64,000 bases of DNA from Pseudomonas fluorescens (GTDB lineage Bacteria; Pseudomonadota; Gammaproteobacteria; Pseudomonadales; Pseudomonadaceae), in NCBI RefSeq assembly GCF_002022275.1, contig NZ_MSDF01000014.1:540811-604810 (forward strand). Direction: 5' to 3'. The notes below the pieces were generated by a model. That model was not told the origin of the DNA. It was given only the letters and a program-made list of their open reading frames with translations, and ran no database searches. A program made the position numbers and the translations under genes. Of this stretch, positions 1-9,162 are shown in pieces. Within the stretch, counting starts at the first letter, position 1, and the number at the start of each line of letters is the position of its first letter.

Positions 1-186
1 CCGAGGCTGACTGATCGTGAGCCGCTCCGCGGCCGCTTTCTGCGACAACTCCCAACCTCGAACGGTATTGCACAATTCCAGCAGCAACTTTGAGCGCAGC
101 CGCATGTTGGCGGCTTGCTGAGGAGTATCTTCCAGCGCATCCCAGACACAGCTGAAACGTTCGGTGTGAATTTTTGAGTCTGTCAT
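1..186 (-). CDS. HigA/XRE-type antitoxin, partial (cut by window edge)
   Basis: Sixty-two codons of an open frame begin at the ATG at 186 and run off the left edge. The visible protein starts MTDSKIHTERF and contains a short helical stretch leading into what looks like a helix-turn-helix (SQKAAAERLTISQPR). The start lies 4 nt after the stop of the upstream toxin-like gene, so the two are translationally linked. The family (XRE antitoxins partnered with Gp49/RelE-like toxins) normally neutralises the toxin and represses the operon. That role is inferred from the partner and the HTH-like segment; the C-terminus is not visible. Confidence 0.7.
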   Translation of the reverse strand, partial: MTDSKIHTERFSCVWDALEDTPQQAANMRLRSKLLLELCNTVRGWELSQKAAAERLTISQPR

Positions 187-190
187 GGCC

Positions 191-514
191 TTAACCTAAC
201 TCCTGCAATCTGGCACGCGCCAGTTCGATATCCCGCCCTTCGGTTTTCTGTGTGGTTTTACGCAACGCGTGCAGCACATAGACCGCTTCCGGCCGACTGA
301 CCACATAGAACACTCGAAACGCTCCCGACTCCTCAGTGATCCGAATCTCACTGACGCCCCGCCCGATGGTTCTCATCGGCTTGCAATCAAAAGGCTGCTC
401 ACCCTGTTGCAAAAGATCCAGCTGGAAACCGGCAGCCCTTCGAGCGTCGAGCGGAAACGCTTTGAGATCCTTGAGCGAGCTTCCTAGAAACACCACATCC
501 TTGTGCCTTGGCAT
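191..514 (-). CDS. RelE/HigB-type toxin (phage Gp49-like family)
   Basis: A 107-residue basic protein starting MPRHKDVVFLGSS, with the features of Gp49/RelE-like mRNA interferases: a short N-terminal helix, then strands with the pattern SEIRI...GAFRVFYVV and a C-terminal helix (LHALRKTTQKT) typical of HigB/RelE toxins. The start at 514 is chosen because an AAAGGAG ribosome-binding site lies just upstream; the frame stays open further 5' but without such a site. It is followed 4 nt later by an XRE-type gene, giving the toxin-first order seen in higBA. Toxin activity is inferred from family, not shown. Confidence 0.75.
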   Translation of the reverse strand: MPRHKDVVFLGSSLKDLKAFPLDARRAAGFQLDLLQQGEQPFDCKPMRTIGRGVSEIRITEESGAFRVFYVVSRPEAVYVLHALRKTTQKTEGRDIELARARLQELG

Positions 515-628
515 CGGCTTCTCCTTTCCTGGAAAGAGGAAGCGTAATCGACGATTCAGCCAGAGGCGGTGGCGGTTTGTTTCAAGGCATAGCAAAGGCT
601 CGGCAACGCGGCGGCGTCATCGAGAGAC

Positions 629-646
629 TATATCGAAACAGATATA
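629..646. promoter_or_regulatory. Inverted repeat, candidate operator of the toxin-antitoxin operon
   Basis: A 6-bp inverted repeat (TATATC, 6-nt spacer, GATATA) lies about 115 bp upstream of the toxin start, the usual place for antitoxin autoregulation. The assignment rests only on symmetry and position. Confidence 0.3.
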
Positions 647-701
647 AATCAAGCCGGCTGACGGGAATCAGACAGTCGGTCGACTCCCGTTATTCAGGTG
701 A

Positions 702-1604
702 TTACGCACCCGGCACAAAGTGCTTCTGCGCCGTGCCGCGCGCAATCAGGCGGGAGATGTAGTCGAGCTTTTGCGCATCCTGGTCGATAAACCGGAAGGT
801 CAGTTGCAGCCAGTCGCTGTCGGGCTTGGGTTCGTAGGCGACGATGGCATGCAGGTAGCCGTTGAGACGGGCCACTTCGGCATTCTCGCCCTGCTCAAGG
901 TCGAGTACAGCACTTTCCAGTACCTGAGGCAGCACGTCAGTGCGACGTACCACCAGCAGCGCTTCCTTGATGCTCAGCGCCTTGATCACGCACTGCTGGG
1001 TGCCGCTGGACAGACGCAACTGGCCTTGCCCCCGACCACCCGCAGGCGCTGCAGAGGCTGGCGCTTGTACCGGTGGGCTGTTGAGCAGGCCCTTGCTCGG
1101 CGCAGTGGCAACCGCCGCAGGCTTGACGGCTTCAGGCTTGCCGCCGGTCAGCGCGCTCAGGGAATCGTTGCCGAATGCCGAGTTCATCTTGGTCGGTGCG
1201 CTGGCGATCAGGGCGTCGAGGCGGCCGATCTTGTGCAGGGCCTGCTTGACCTTGTTCAGCAACTGTTCGTTGGTGAAGGGCTTGCTGACGTAACCGGAGA
1301 CACCGGCCTGAATCGCCTGTACCACGTTTTCCTTGTCGCCACGGCTGGTCACCATCACGAACGGCATGGCCTTCAGGTGCGGTTGTTCACGGCACCAGGT
1401 CAGCAGCTCCAGGCCCGACATTTCGGGCATTTCCCAGTCACACAGCACCAGATCAAAGGTCTCGCGCATCAGGATGGATTGCGCCTTTTTGCCGTTGACC
1501 GCGTCTTCAATCTTGATCCCCGGGAAGTAGTTGCGCAGGCACTTCTTCACCAGGTCGCGGATAAACGAGGCGTCATCCACCACCAACACACTGACTTTAC
1601 TCAT
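702..1604 (-). CDS. Response regulator: CheY-like receiver plus PilZ-like C-terminal domain
   Basis: The 300-residue protein has an N-terminal receiver domain (about residues 1-125) with the acidic pair D10-D11, the phospho-acceptor D56 in LVLCDWEMP and the conserved lysine in YVSKPF. An Ala/Pro/Gly-rich linker (about 135-190) leads to a C-terminal domain ending in ARGTAQKHFVPGA that resembles PilZ-type domains. There is no DNA-binding or enzymatic output domain. It lies next to phoU, a gene order I recall from Pseudomonas chromosomes. Output through protein interaction or c-di-GMP binding is inference; the link to phosphate control is positional only. Confidence 0.8.
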   Translation of the reverse strand: MSKVSVLVVDDASFIRDLVKKCLRNYFPGIKIEDAVNGKKAQSILMRETFDLVLCDWEMPEMSGLELLTWCREQPHLKAMPFVMVTSRGDKENVVQAIQAGVSGYVSKPFTNEQLLNKVKQALHKIGRLDALIASAPTKMNSAFGNDSLSALTGGKPEAVKPAAVATAPSKGLLNSPPVQAPASAAPAGGRGQGQLRLSSGTQQCVIKALSIKEALLVVRRTDVLPQVLESAVLDLEQGENAEVARLNGYLHAIVAYEPKPDSDWLQLTFRFIDQDAQKLDYISRLIARGTAQKHFVPGA

Positions 1605-1730
1605 CGACCCTTCATCCTATAAAAACTTCGGCACGCAAAACGCCTGACTGATGGCAGTTTGCCAAAACTCGCGGGTCACAGAAGGACTTAATTACGCCTG
1701 CTGTGCAAAAAATTCAGAGGCCACAAACGA

Positions 1731-1756
1731 AAACGCCCGACCAAAGGCCGGGCGTT
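1731..1756 (-). terminator. Intrinsic terminator of the pst-phoU operon
   Basis: An 11-bp stem (one mismatch) with a 3-nt loop at 1732-1756, followed on the minus strand by a run of T. It sits just downstream of the phoU stop codon. Confidence 0.8.
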
Positions 1757-1772
1757 AATTTCTCGGGCAACC

Positions 1773-2534
1773 TTACTTATCGTCAGTTTCGCCCGGAACA
1801 TTAGGGATTTGGTCGGCTGTGCCTTCAACTTCGGCTTTCATGCGCTTGAGGCCCATGTGTCGCACGTCGGTGCCGCGCACCAGGTAGATGACCAGTTCGG
1901 AGATATTGCGCGCGTGGTCGCCGATACGCTCCAGCGAACGCAGCACCCAGATAATGTTCAAGACCCGCGAGATAGAGCGCGGGTCTTCCATCATGTAGGT
2001 GGCCAGCTCGCGCAGTGCGGTCTTGTATTCGCGGTCGATGATCTTGTCGTACTGGGCGACCGACAACGCCAGGTCGGCGTCGAAGCGGGCAAACGCGTCC
2101 AGCGCATCGCGGACCATGTTGCGTACCTGGTCGCCAATGTGGCGCACTTCCACGTAACCGCGCGGCGCTTCGCCTTCTTCGCACAGTTGGATGGCGCGGC
2201 GGGCGATCTTGGTGGCTTCGTCGCCGATGCGCTCCAGGTCGATCACCGACTTGGAGATGCTGATGATCAAACGCAGGTCGGAGGCCGCCGGCTGGCGACG
2301 GGCCAGAATGCGCAGGCATTCTTCGTCGATGTTGCGTTCCATCTGGTTGATCTGGTCATCGATCTCGCGCACTTGCTGGGCCAGGCCCGAGTCGGCCTCG
2401 ATCAGCGCGGTGACGGCGTCGTTGACTTGCTTCTCCACCAGCCCACCCATCGCCAGGAGGTGGCTGCGCACTTCCTCAAGCTCGGCGTTGAACTGCGCGG
2501 AGATGTGATGGGTAAGGCCTTCTTTGCTGATCAT
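1773..2534 (-). CDS. phoU: Phosphate signalling protein PhoU
   Basis: PhoU, 253 residues, starting MISKEGLTHHISAQFN. Two repeated PhoU domains are visible, each with the metal-binding E/D-rich helix pattern (DLERIGDEATKIARRA and SLERIGDHARNISELV). The protein links the Pst transporter to the PhoR kinase and keeps the Pho regulon off when phosphate is plentiful. The open frame extends 5' but the ATG at 2534 matches the normal family start. It is the last gene of the pst operon, 71 bp after pstB, and is followed by a strong terminator. Confidence 0.97.
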   Translation of the reverse strand: MISKEGLTHHISAQFNAELEEVRSHLLAMGGLVEKQVNDAVTALIEADSGLAQQVREIDDQINQMERNIDEECLRILARRQPAASDLRLIISISKSVIDLERIGDEATKIARRAIQLCEEGEAPRGYVEVRHIGDQVRNMVRDALDAFARFDADLALSVAQYDKIIDREYKTALRELATYMMEDPRSISRVLNIIWVLRSLERIGDHARNISELVIYLVRGTDVRHMGLKRMKAEVEGTADQIPNVPGETDDK

Positions 2535-2605
2535 GTGGGTGTCCTTGGAGCGTCCGGTAAGGTGCGGGAGGCCGCAGCATTCAGTGCAATCAGAACCACC
2601 GCGGG

Positions 2606-3439
2606 CTAGCCGTAACGACCGGTGATGTAGTCTTCGGTCTGCTTCTTGGCCGGGTTGGTAAACAGGGTGTCGGTGTCGCCGAATTCCACCAGTTTGCCCA
2701 TGTACATGAACGCGGTGTAGTCGGAAACCCGCGCCGCCTGTTGCATGTTGTGGGTCACGATGACGATGGTGAACTTGGATTTGAGCTCGTAGATCAGCTC
2801 TTCGACTTTCAGCGTCGAGATCGGGTCGAGTGCCGAGCACGGTTCATCAAGCAGCAATACTTCCGGCTCTACGGCGATGGTCCGCGCGATCACCAGACGT
2901 TGTTGCTGGCCGCCGGACAGGCCGAGTGCGGATTCGTGCAGGCGGTCTTTGACCTCGTCCCACAAGGCTGCGCCTTTCAAGGCCCACTCAACCGCTTCGT
3001 CGAGGATGCGTTTTTTGTTGATGCCCTGAATACGCAGGCCGTAGACCACGTTTTCGTAGATAGTCTTGGGGAACGGGTTCGGTTTCTGGAACACCATGCC
3101 CACGCGGCGACGCAGCTCGGCCACGTCTTCGCCCTTGCGGTAGATGTTGGTGCCGTAGAGGTTGATTGCGCCTTCAACGCGGCAGCCGTCCACCAGGTCG
3201 TTCATGCGGTTGAACGTACGCAGCAGCGTGGACTTGCCGCAGCCCGACGGGCCGATAAAGGCAGTCACGCGCTGCTTGGGGATGTTCATGCTGACGTCGA
3301 ACAGCGCCTGCTTTTCACCGTAGTACAGGCTCAGGCCCGGTACTTCGATGGCCACGGTTTCCTGGGCCAGGCTCAGGCTCTGCTTGTCGCGACCCAGGGC
3401 CGACATGTTGATGCCGTGGGTGTGGGTTTCATGTTGCAT
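2606..3439 (-). CDS. pstB: Phosphate ABC transporter ATP-binding protein PstB
   Basis: A 277-residue ABC ATPase with Walker A (GPSGCGKST, residues 63-71), signature LSGGQQQR, Walker B (LLLDEP) with the following SALD D-loop, and the switch histidine in IVIVTHNM. It powers PstA/PstC for high-affinity phosphate import at the inner membrane. The first ~30 residues are a His/Thr-rich extension before the conserved fold, as in other Pseudomonas PstB. A GGGAG ribosome-binding site precedes the ATG. It lies between pstA and phoU in the usual order, with a REP doublet in the 180-bp gap to pstA. Confidence 0.97.
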   Translation of the reverse strand: MQHETHTHGINMSALGRDKQSLSLAQETVAIEVPGLSLYYGEKQALFDVSMNIPKQRVTAFIGPSGCGKSTLLRTFNRMNDLVDGCRVEGAINLYGTNIYRKGEDVAELRRRVGMVFQKPNPFPKTIYENVVYGLRIQGINKKRILDEAVEWALKGAALWDEVKDRLHESALGLSGGQQQRLVIARTIAVEPEVLLLDEPCSALDPISTLKVEELIYELKSKFTIVIVTHNMQQAARVSDYTAFMYMGKLVEFGDTDTLFTNPAKKQTEDYITGRYG

Positions 3440-3520
3440 GGGATGCTCCCTGTGCTACCAATTCGTTTCGTTGAACCGCTGTATGAACGGTTTACTTGAT
3501 CTCAATGTCCTGCGCGGTCT

Positions 3521-3611
3521 CCTGTGGGAGCTGGCTTGCCTGCGATGGCATCAATGCGGTTTTCCTGAAACACCGCGTCGTCTGCATCGCAGGCAAGCCA
3601 GCTCCCACAGG
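3521..3611. repeat. REP doublet, class GTGGGAGCTGGCTTGCCTGCGAT
   Basis: Two head-to-head copies of a REP-like palindromic unit form an inverted repeat with arms of about 28 bp (outer ends CCTGTGGGAG / CTCCCACAGG). It lies between pstA and pstB. The same class recurs at 15113 and 56567. Confidence 0.9.
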
Positions 3612-3619
3612 GAATCGCA

Positions 3620-5290
3620 TTAGCTGTCCAGCGCTTTATATTTCTCGCGCAGGTGGTTACGAATCCACACCGCCGACAGGTTAAGCGTGGCGATCACCAG
3701 CACCAGCAGCAAGGCCGTGGCGTACACCAGCGGCCGTGCCGCTTCAACGTTCGGGCTCTGGAAGCCGACGTCATAGATATGGAAGCCCAGGTGCATGATC
3801 TTCTGGTCCAGGTGCAGGTACGGGTAGTTGCCATCCAGCGGCAGCGACGGCGCCAGCTTCACTACACCCACCAGCATCAGCGGCGCCACTTCACCGGCGG
3901 CGCGGGCCACGGCGAGGATCATGCCGGTCATCATCGCCGGGCTGGCCATCGGCAGCACGATCTTCCACAGCGTTTCCGCCTTGGTCGCGCCCAGCGCCAG
4001 GGACCCCTCACGCACGGTGCGAGGAATCCGCGCCAAGCCTTCTTCGGTGGCCACGATCACCACCGGCACCGCCAGCAGCGCCAGGGTCAGCGAAGCCCAC
4101 AACAGGCCCGGTGTACCGAAGGTCGGTGCCGGCAGGGCTTCGGCGAAGAACAGGCGGTCGACCGAGCCACCCAGTACATACACAAAGAAGCCCAGGCCGA
4201 ACACGCCGTAGACGATGGCCGGTACGCCGGCGAGGTTGTTCACGGCGATGCGGATGATGCGCGTCAGGGCGTTCTGCTTGGCGTATTCACGCAGGTACAC
4301 CGCCGCCAGCACGCCGAACGGCGTCACGATCATCGCCATGATCAGGGTCATCATCACGGTGCCGAAGATGGCCGGGAAAATCCCGCCCTCGGTGTTGGCT
4401 TCCCGTGGGTCATCGCTGAGGAATTCCCAGACCTTGCTGAAGTAGAAGCCGACCTTGGTCATGTAACCCATGGCATTCGGCTGGTAGGCGTGCACGACTT
4501 TGCCGATGCCGATTTCCAGCTCTTTACCGTTGGCGTCGCGGGCGGTCAAGCTGTCGCGGTTGAACTGGGTGTGCAGGTCAGCCAGGCGCGCTTCGATGTC
4601 CTTGTAGCGGTTGTTCAGCTCAGCACGGCCGGAGTCCATATCCGCCTGGGCGGTGGCGTCCATCTTGCCTTCCAGCTCCAGCTTGCGACCATGCAGGCGG
4701 ATGCGCTCCAGCCCGGCGTTGATCGCGCCGATGTCGGTTTTTTCCAGGCTCTTGAGCTGGGCAGCCAGTTTGTTCACACGGTCAACGCGGGCTTGCAGCT
4801 CAGGCCACGCAGCCTCGCCTTCGGCGATAACCTTGCCATCCTGTTTGACGTTGACCAGGGTGCCGTAGAAGTTACCCCACTCACGCCGCTCGATCGCCAT
4901 CAGGTTTTCCGGCTTGGTCTGGTCCTTCAACCACTCGCCGACGATCCAGGTGAAGTCGTTGCCGTTCAGGTCGCGGTTGCCGACCTTGATCAGCTCGCGA
5001 GTCATGAACTCCGGGCCTTGATCCGGCACCGGCAGGCCAGCACTTTTCAGGCGCTCGCGCGGTACTTCTTCTTTCTGCACCACTTCGCCAATGACAATGT
5101 GGTTTTCCTGGCCCGGCACGCTGTAGTTGGCCTGGATCAGGTCGGCCGGCCAGAAGTGGCCCAGGCCACGCACGGCAATCACAGCCAGCAAACCAATGGT
5201 CATGATGACCGCGATGGACACCGCGCCACCGCTGATCCAGACGCCTGGGGCGCCGCTCTTGAACCATCCATTCAGGGAGTTCTGTTTCAC
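3620..5290 (-). CDS. pstA: Phosphate ABC transporter permease PstA
   Basis: A 556-residue permease. A first membrane helix lies at about residues 18-40, followed by a long charged periplasmic segment (about 45-300, with a coiled-coil-like part) and a C-terminal permease domain with the EAA-type loop (EEGLARIPRTVREGSLALGATKAETLWKIV region). E. coli PstA is about 296 residues, so the periplasmic insert roughly doubles it; similar long forms are usual in pseudomonads. It forms the channel with PstC. Its start is 15 bp beyond the pstC stop. Confidence 0.95.
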   Translation of the reverse strand: MKQNSLNGWFKSGAPGVWISGGAVSIAVIMTIGLLAVIAVRGLGHFWPADLIQANYSVPGQENHIVIGEVVQKEEVPRERLKSAGLPVPDQGPEFMTRELIKVGNRDLNGNDFTWIVGEWLKDQTKPENLMAIERREWGNFYGTLVNVKQDGKVIAEGEAAWPELQARVDRVNKLAAQLKSLEKTDIGAINAGLERIRLHGRKLELEGKMDATAQADMDSGRAELNNRYKDIEARLADLHTQFNRDSLTARDANGKELEIGIGKVVHAYQPNAMGYMTKVGFYFSKVWEFLSDDPREANTEGGIFPAIFGTVMMTLIMAMIVTPFGVLAAVYLREYAKQNALTRIIRIAVNNLAGVPAIVYGVFGLGFFVYVLGGSVDRLFFAEALPAPTFGTPGLLWASLTLALLAVPVVIVATEEGLARIPRTVREGSLALGATKAETLWKIVLPMASPAMMTGMILAVARAAGEVAPLMLVGVVKLAPSLPLDGNYPYLHLDQKIMHLGFHIYDVGFQSPNVEAARPLVYATALLLVLVIATLNLSAVWIRNHLREKYKALDS

Positions 5291-5305
5291 AGACTTCTAC
5301 CTTTC

Positions 5306-7591
5306 TTAAAGCGACGAGTATTTCTTGCGCAGACGCTGACGGATCAGCTCGGCGAGGGTGTTCATGATGAAGGTGAACAGCAGCAGCACGAGTGCCGAGA
5401 GGAACAGCACGCGGTAGTGACTACCGCCCACTTCCGACTCTGGCATTTCCACCGCGACGTTGGCCGCCAGGGTGCGCAGGCCTTCGAACAGGTTCATCTC
5501 CATCACCGGGGTGTTACCGGTGGCCATCAGCACGATCATGGTCTCGCCGACAGCGCGGCCCATGCCGATCATCAGCGCCGAGAAAATCCCCGGGCTGGCG
5601 GTCAGGATGACCACACGGGTCATGGTCTGCCATGGCGTGGCGCCCAGGGCCAGCGAGCCCAGGGTCAGACCGCGCGGCACGCTGAACACGGCGTCTTCGG
5701 CGATGGAGTAGATGTTCGGGATCACCGCGAAACCCATGGCCAAGCCGACGACCAATGCGTTGCGCTGGTCGTAGGTGATGCCCAGGTCGTGGGAGATCCA
5801 CATGCGCATGTCGCCGCCGAAGAACCAGGTTTCCAGGTACGGGCTCATGTACAGCGAGAGCCAGCCCACAAACAGGATCACCGGGATCAGGATCGCGCTT
5901 TCCCAACCATCGGGAACGCGCAGGCGGATCGACTCAGGCAAGCGGCTGAACACAAAGCCGGCGACCAAGATGCCAATCGGCAACAGCATCAGCAGGCTGA
6001 AAATCCCCGGTAGATGCCCTTCCACGTACGGCGCCAGGAACAGGCCGGCGAAGAAGCCGAGGATCACTGTCGGCATCGCTTCCATCAGCTCGATCACCGG
6101 CTTGACCTTGCGGCGCAGGCTCGGGGCCATGAAGTAAGCGGTGTAGATCGCAGCAGCCACCGCCAGTGGCGCGGCCAGCAGCATGGCGTAGAACGCGGCC
6201 TTCAAGGTACCGAAGGTCAGCGGGGCCAGGCTCATTTTGGGTTCGAAGTCGGTGTTGGCGGCGGTCGATTGCCAGACGTATTTAGGCTCGTCGTAGTTCT
6301 CGTACCAGACCTTGCTCCACAACGCGCTCCACGACACTTCAGGGTGCGGGTTGTCCAGCAGCAACGGTTGCAGCTTGCCGCCGGCTTCCACGATCACGCG
6401 GTTGGCCCGTGGCGACATGCCGAACACGCCTTGGCCGTCGACCACCGGGTCGACCAGCAGAGTGCGGTGCGCAGTGCTGTGGAACACGCCGAACTTGCCG
6501 GAGGCGTCGAGGGCGGTGAAGCCTTTGCGACGTTCTTCAGCGGTGATTTCAACGATTGGCGTGGTGCCCATCTGGAAGGTACGGATCTGCTTCAGGCGCT
6601 GCTCGCCATCCGGGTCGCGGGCCATGAACCACTGAGCCAAACCACCTTTGGAGTTACCGACGATCAGCGAGATACCGCCCACCAGCTGGGTGCTGGCGGT
6701 GATTTCGGCGTTGCCGTCCTCAAGCAGTTTGTAGCGACCGTTGAGGCTCTTGTCGCGCAGGCTGAAGACATCAGCGAGGGCACGACCGTTGATCACGTAC
6801 AGCCACTGTTGGCGCGGATCGATGAAGATCGCCTTCACCGGCTCGGTCATTTGCGGCAGCTCGATACGCTTCTGCTCGCTGGTGACTTCGCCAGTCATCA
6901 TGTTTTCTTCGCGGCTCAGGCTAAGCACGTTCAAGTAGGAACCTGCGGAACCTGCAACCACCAGCGAGGAATCGGTGGCGTTGAGCGCGACGTGCTCCAG
7001 CGGGCGACCCTGTTCGTCGAGGACGATCGGCGTTTCGCCGTAAGGGTATTCAATCGCTGGGGTAATGGTTTTCTTGCCGTCCGGGTAGGACACCTTATAG
7101 GTGTGGCGGAACACCAGGGACTGGCCATTCGACAAACCGAGGATCACCAACGGGCTGCCCGGCTGGTCTTCACCAATAGAAGCAACGCTTGCACCGGCGG
7201 GGAGTGGCAAGTCGACACGCTTGAGCTCGGCGCCGGTGTCCACATTAAAGAACAGCGCCTGGCCCTTGTCGGAAACCCGCATGGCGACTTGGTTCTGTTC
7301 TTCGAGGGAGATCATCAACGGCTTGCCGGCGTCCTGGATCCACGCAGGCGTCAGCGCGTTTTCCTTGGTCAGCGAAGCGCCCTGGAACAGGGGCGCGACT
7401 ACATAGGCCAGGAAGAAGAAGATCAGGGTGATGGCGCCGAGAACGGCGAGGCCGCCAATCAACACGTACCAACGGGTCAGGCGATCTTTGAGCGCGCGAA
7501 TGCGGCGCTTGCGTTGCAGCTCAGGCGTATTGAAATCAATGCGCTTGGGAGGAGAAGTCGTCGTCATGGTGGAATTGGCCAGATCATTCAT
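5306..7591 (-). CDS. pstC: Phosphate ABC transporter permease PstC
   Basis: A 761-residue permease subunit. One membrane helix near residues 38-62 is followed by a long periplasmic domain with beta-propeller-like strands (about 70-450), then a C-terminal permease domain of six helices with the loop PRGLTLGSLALGATPWQTMTRVV. The ATG at 7591 (MNDLANST) is preferred; a GTG two codons upstream at 7597 is also possible. The protein is much longer than E. coli PstC (319 residues) because of the periplasmic insert. A clear Pho box lies 23 bp upstream, so this gene can start its own transcript separately from pstS. Confidence 0.95.
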   Translation of the reverse strand: MNDLANSTMTTTSPPKRIDFNTPELQRKRRIRALKDRLTRWYVLIGGLAVLGAITLIFFFLAYVVAPLFQGASLTKENALTPAWIQDAGKPLMISLEEQNQVAMRVSDKGQALFFNVDTGAELKRVDLPLPAGASVASIGEDQPGSPLVILGLSNGQSLVFRHTYKVSYPDGKKTITPAIEYPYGETPIVLDEQGRPLEHVALNATDSSLVVAGSAGSYLNVLSLSREENMMTGEVTSEQKRIELPQMTEPVKAIFIDPRQQWLYVINGRALADVFSLRDKSLNGRYKLLEDGNAEITASTQLVGGISLIVGNSKGGLAQWFMARDPDGEQRLKQIRTFQMGTTPIVEITAEERRKGFTALDASGKFGVFHSTAHRTLLVDPVVDGQGVFGMSPRANRVIVEAGGKLQPLLLDNPHPEVSWSALWSKVWYENYDEPKYVWQSTAANTDFEPKMSLAPLTFGTLKAAFYAMLLAAPLAVAAAIYTAYFMAPSLRRKVKPVIELMEAMPTVILGFFAGLFLAPYVEGHLPGIFSLLMLLPIGILVAGFVFSRLPESIRLRVPDGWESAILIPVILFVGWLSLYMSPYLETWFFGGDMRMWISHDLGITYDQRNALVVGLAMGFAVIPNIYSIAEDAVFSVPRGLTLGSLALGATPWQTMTRVVILTASPGIFSALMIGMGRAVGETMIVLMATGNTPVMEMNLFEGLRTLAANVAVEMPESEVGGSHYRVLFLSALVLLLFTFIMNTLAELIRQRLRKKYSSL

Positions 7592-7613
7592 GCGCACACC
7601 CTAGCGGTCCTGT

Positions 7614-7631
7614 ATGACAGAAAGATGACAG
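7614..7631 (-). promoter_or_regulatory. Pho box upstream of pstC
   Basis: On the minus strand, two perfect CTGTCAT heptamers are separated by CTTT, giving the 11-bp-spaced direct repeat of the PhoB binding site. It lies just upstream of the pstC start. Confidence 0.85.
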
Positions 7632-7689
7632 TGCAGTGACGCAACAAAGCCGCCGCGTAGCAGAGCTGGCAGCGGACTGAAAATTAGGG

Positions 7690-7810
7690 GTGTAGACGGT
7701 TAGTGTGGGAGCGGGCTTGCCCGCGATGGCATCAATACGGTTTCAGCTCTACACCGCGTCGCCAGCATCGCGGGCAAGCCCGCTCCCACAGAACAGCATG
7801 CGTCTACACC
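7690..7810. repeat. 10-bp inverted repeat enclosing a REP doublet
   Basis: GGTGTAGACG at 7690-7699 and its exact complement at 7801-7810 flank the REP doublet between pstS and pstC. Together they could fold as one extended stem on the pstS transcript, or be a terminator stem interrupted by REP insertion. Confidence 0.6.
7705..7791. repeat. REP doublet, class GTGGGAGCGGGCTTGCCCGCGAT
   Basis: An inverted pair of REP units with ends TGTGGGAG / CTCCCACA between pstS and pstC. The same class occurs, partly degenerate, at 45544. Confidence 0.9.
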
Positions 7811-7823
7811 AGGTCTTGCAGGC

Positions 7824-8810
7824 TTAGTTGCCTTCTTTCAGACCCAGGTCAGCCAGTGCCTTGGCGGCAACTTTGGCTGGCAGTGGGATGTAGCCGTCCT
7901 TGACTACAACTTCCTGGCCCTGTTTGGACAGAACCAGTTTCACGAACTCAGCTTCCAGCGGGGCCAGAGGCTTGTTCGGGGCTTTGTTGACGTACACGTA
8001 GAGGAAGCGCGACAGCGGGTATTTGCCGTTCAGGGCGTTTTCTTCGCTGTCTTCGATGAAGTCAGTGCTGCCTTTCTTGGCCAGGGCCACGGTCTTCACG
8101 CTTGCAGTCTTGTAGCCGATGCCCGAGTAACCGATGCCGTTCAGCGAGGAGCTGATCGACTGCACGACCGAAGCCGAGCCTGGTTGTTCGTTCACGTTTG
8201 GCTTGTAGTCGCCTTTGCACAGGGCTTCTTCTTTGAAGTAGCCGTAGGTGCCGGATACCGAGTTACGACCGAACAATTGAACTGGCTTGTTGGCCAGGTC
8301 GCCGGTCACACCCAGATCACCCCAGGTTTTCACATCGGCTTTGGCGCCGCACAGACGCGTCGAGGAGAAGATCGCGTCGACCTGTTCCATGGTCAGGTGC
8401 TGGATCGGGTTGTCTTTGTGTACGAACACAGCCAGGGCATCCACGGCAACCGGGATAGCGGTTGGCTTGTAGCCGTACTTCTGCTCGAAGGCCGCCAGTT
8501 CGGTGTCCTTCATCTTGCGGCTCATCGGGCCCAGGTTGGAGGTGCCTTCAGTCAGCGCAGGTGGCGCGGTGGCGGAGCCGGCGGCTTGAATCTGGATGTT
8601 GACGTTCGGGTATTCCTTTTTGTAACCCTCAGCCCACAGGGTCATCAGGTTAGCCAGGGTATCGGAACCGACGCTGGACAGGTTGCCCGACACACCAGTG
8701 GTCTTAACGTAAGCCGGGATTGCCGGATCAACACCAGCGGCCACCGCGTTGGCGGTCGCAACGCCAGCAGCGACAAAAGTCATTGCCGCCATCAAACGTT
8801 TCAGTTTCAT
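7824..8810 (-). CDS. pstS: Periplasmic phosphate-binding protein PstS
   Basis: PstS, 328 residues, with a Sec signal peptide ([20 protein letters not shown], cleavage near ANA/VAAG). The substrate-binding fold shows the expected phosphate-contact segments [12 protein letters not shown] near the N-terminus and [12 protein letters not shown] in the middle. It captures phosphate and delivers it to PstCA. It belongs to the Pseudomonas type of PstS. A Pho box candidate lies about 80 bp upstream, so it should be strongly induced in phosphate starvation. Confidence 0.96.
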   Translation of the reverse strand: MKLKRLMAAMTFVAAGVATANAVAAGVDPAIPAYVKTTGVSGNLSSVGSDTLANLMTLWAEGYKKEYPNVNIQIQAAGSATAPPALTEGTSNLGPMSRKMKDTELAAFEQKYGYKPTAIPVAVDALAVFVHKDNPIQHLTMEQVDAIFSSTRLCGAKADVKTWGDLGVTGDLANKPVQLFGRNSVSGTYGYFKEEALCKGDYKPNVNEQPGSASVVQSISSSLNGIGYSGIGYKTASVKTVALAKKGSTDFIEDSEENALNGKYPLSRFLYVYVNKAPNKPLAPLEAEFVKLVLSKQGQEVVVKDGYIPLPAKVAAKALADLGLKEGN

Positions 8811-8888
8811 GCCTTGCTCCTAGCAGATAGGGATAGTTGGATCGGGGCCAAGTATCGGTAGGCCGTGTGAACACTCTATGTCCGCAAT

Positions 8889-8906
8889 GTGACAATTAGA
8901 TGAAAG
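8889..8906 (-). promoter_or_regulatory. Pho box candidate upstream of pstS
   Basis: On the minus strand the site reads CTTTCAT-CTAA-TTGTCAC, i.e. two imperfect CTGTCAT-like heptamers 11 bp apart, in the expected PhoB position upstream of pstS. Confidence 0.65.
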
Positions 8907-9110
8907 GCCAGTATTTGTGAAAAACCTGACAGGAAGGGGGAAAGCCAATCAAACCGGGGCTTGCGAGGAGTTTGAGGCGATTTCAGAAACACTCTGTAAT
9001 TGTTGACGCCTATTCTGCCGAAACTTCCGACAGCTTTTTAAGGTTGTCGCTCGGAAGCGAGCTGACTAACCTCCTTCGCCTCCCATGCCCAAGCGTGAGC
9101 ATTTACCTAA

Positions 9111-9148
9111 GGTTGACAAAATCAAAGTTGAGAATAGCCTTGTCAACC
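9111..9148. promoter_or_regulatory. Inverted repeat, candidate operator of the XRE-ImmA/PIN operon
   Basis: GGTTGACAA (9111-9119) and TTGTCAACC (9140-9148) form a perfect 9-bp inverted repeat just before the ribosome-binding site of the XRE gene. The left arm contains a TTGACA -35 hexamer, so a bound repressor would block polymerase. Autorepression by the XRE domain is inference. Confidence 0.55.
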
Positions 9149-9162
9149 TAAGGAGACTTTCA

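Noticed and set aside
3653..6013. A 786-codon plus-strand frame opposite pstA/pstC
   Set aside because: It is a composition artefact of high G+C; pstA and pstC on the other strand are certain.
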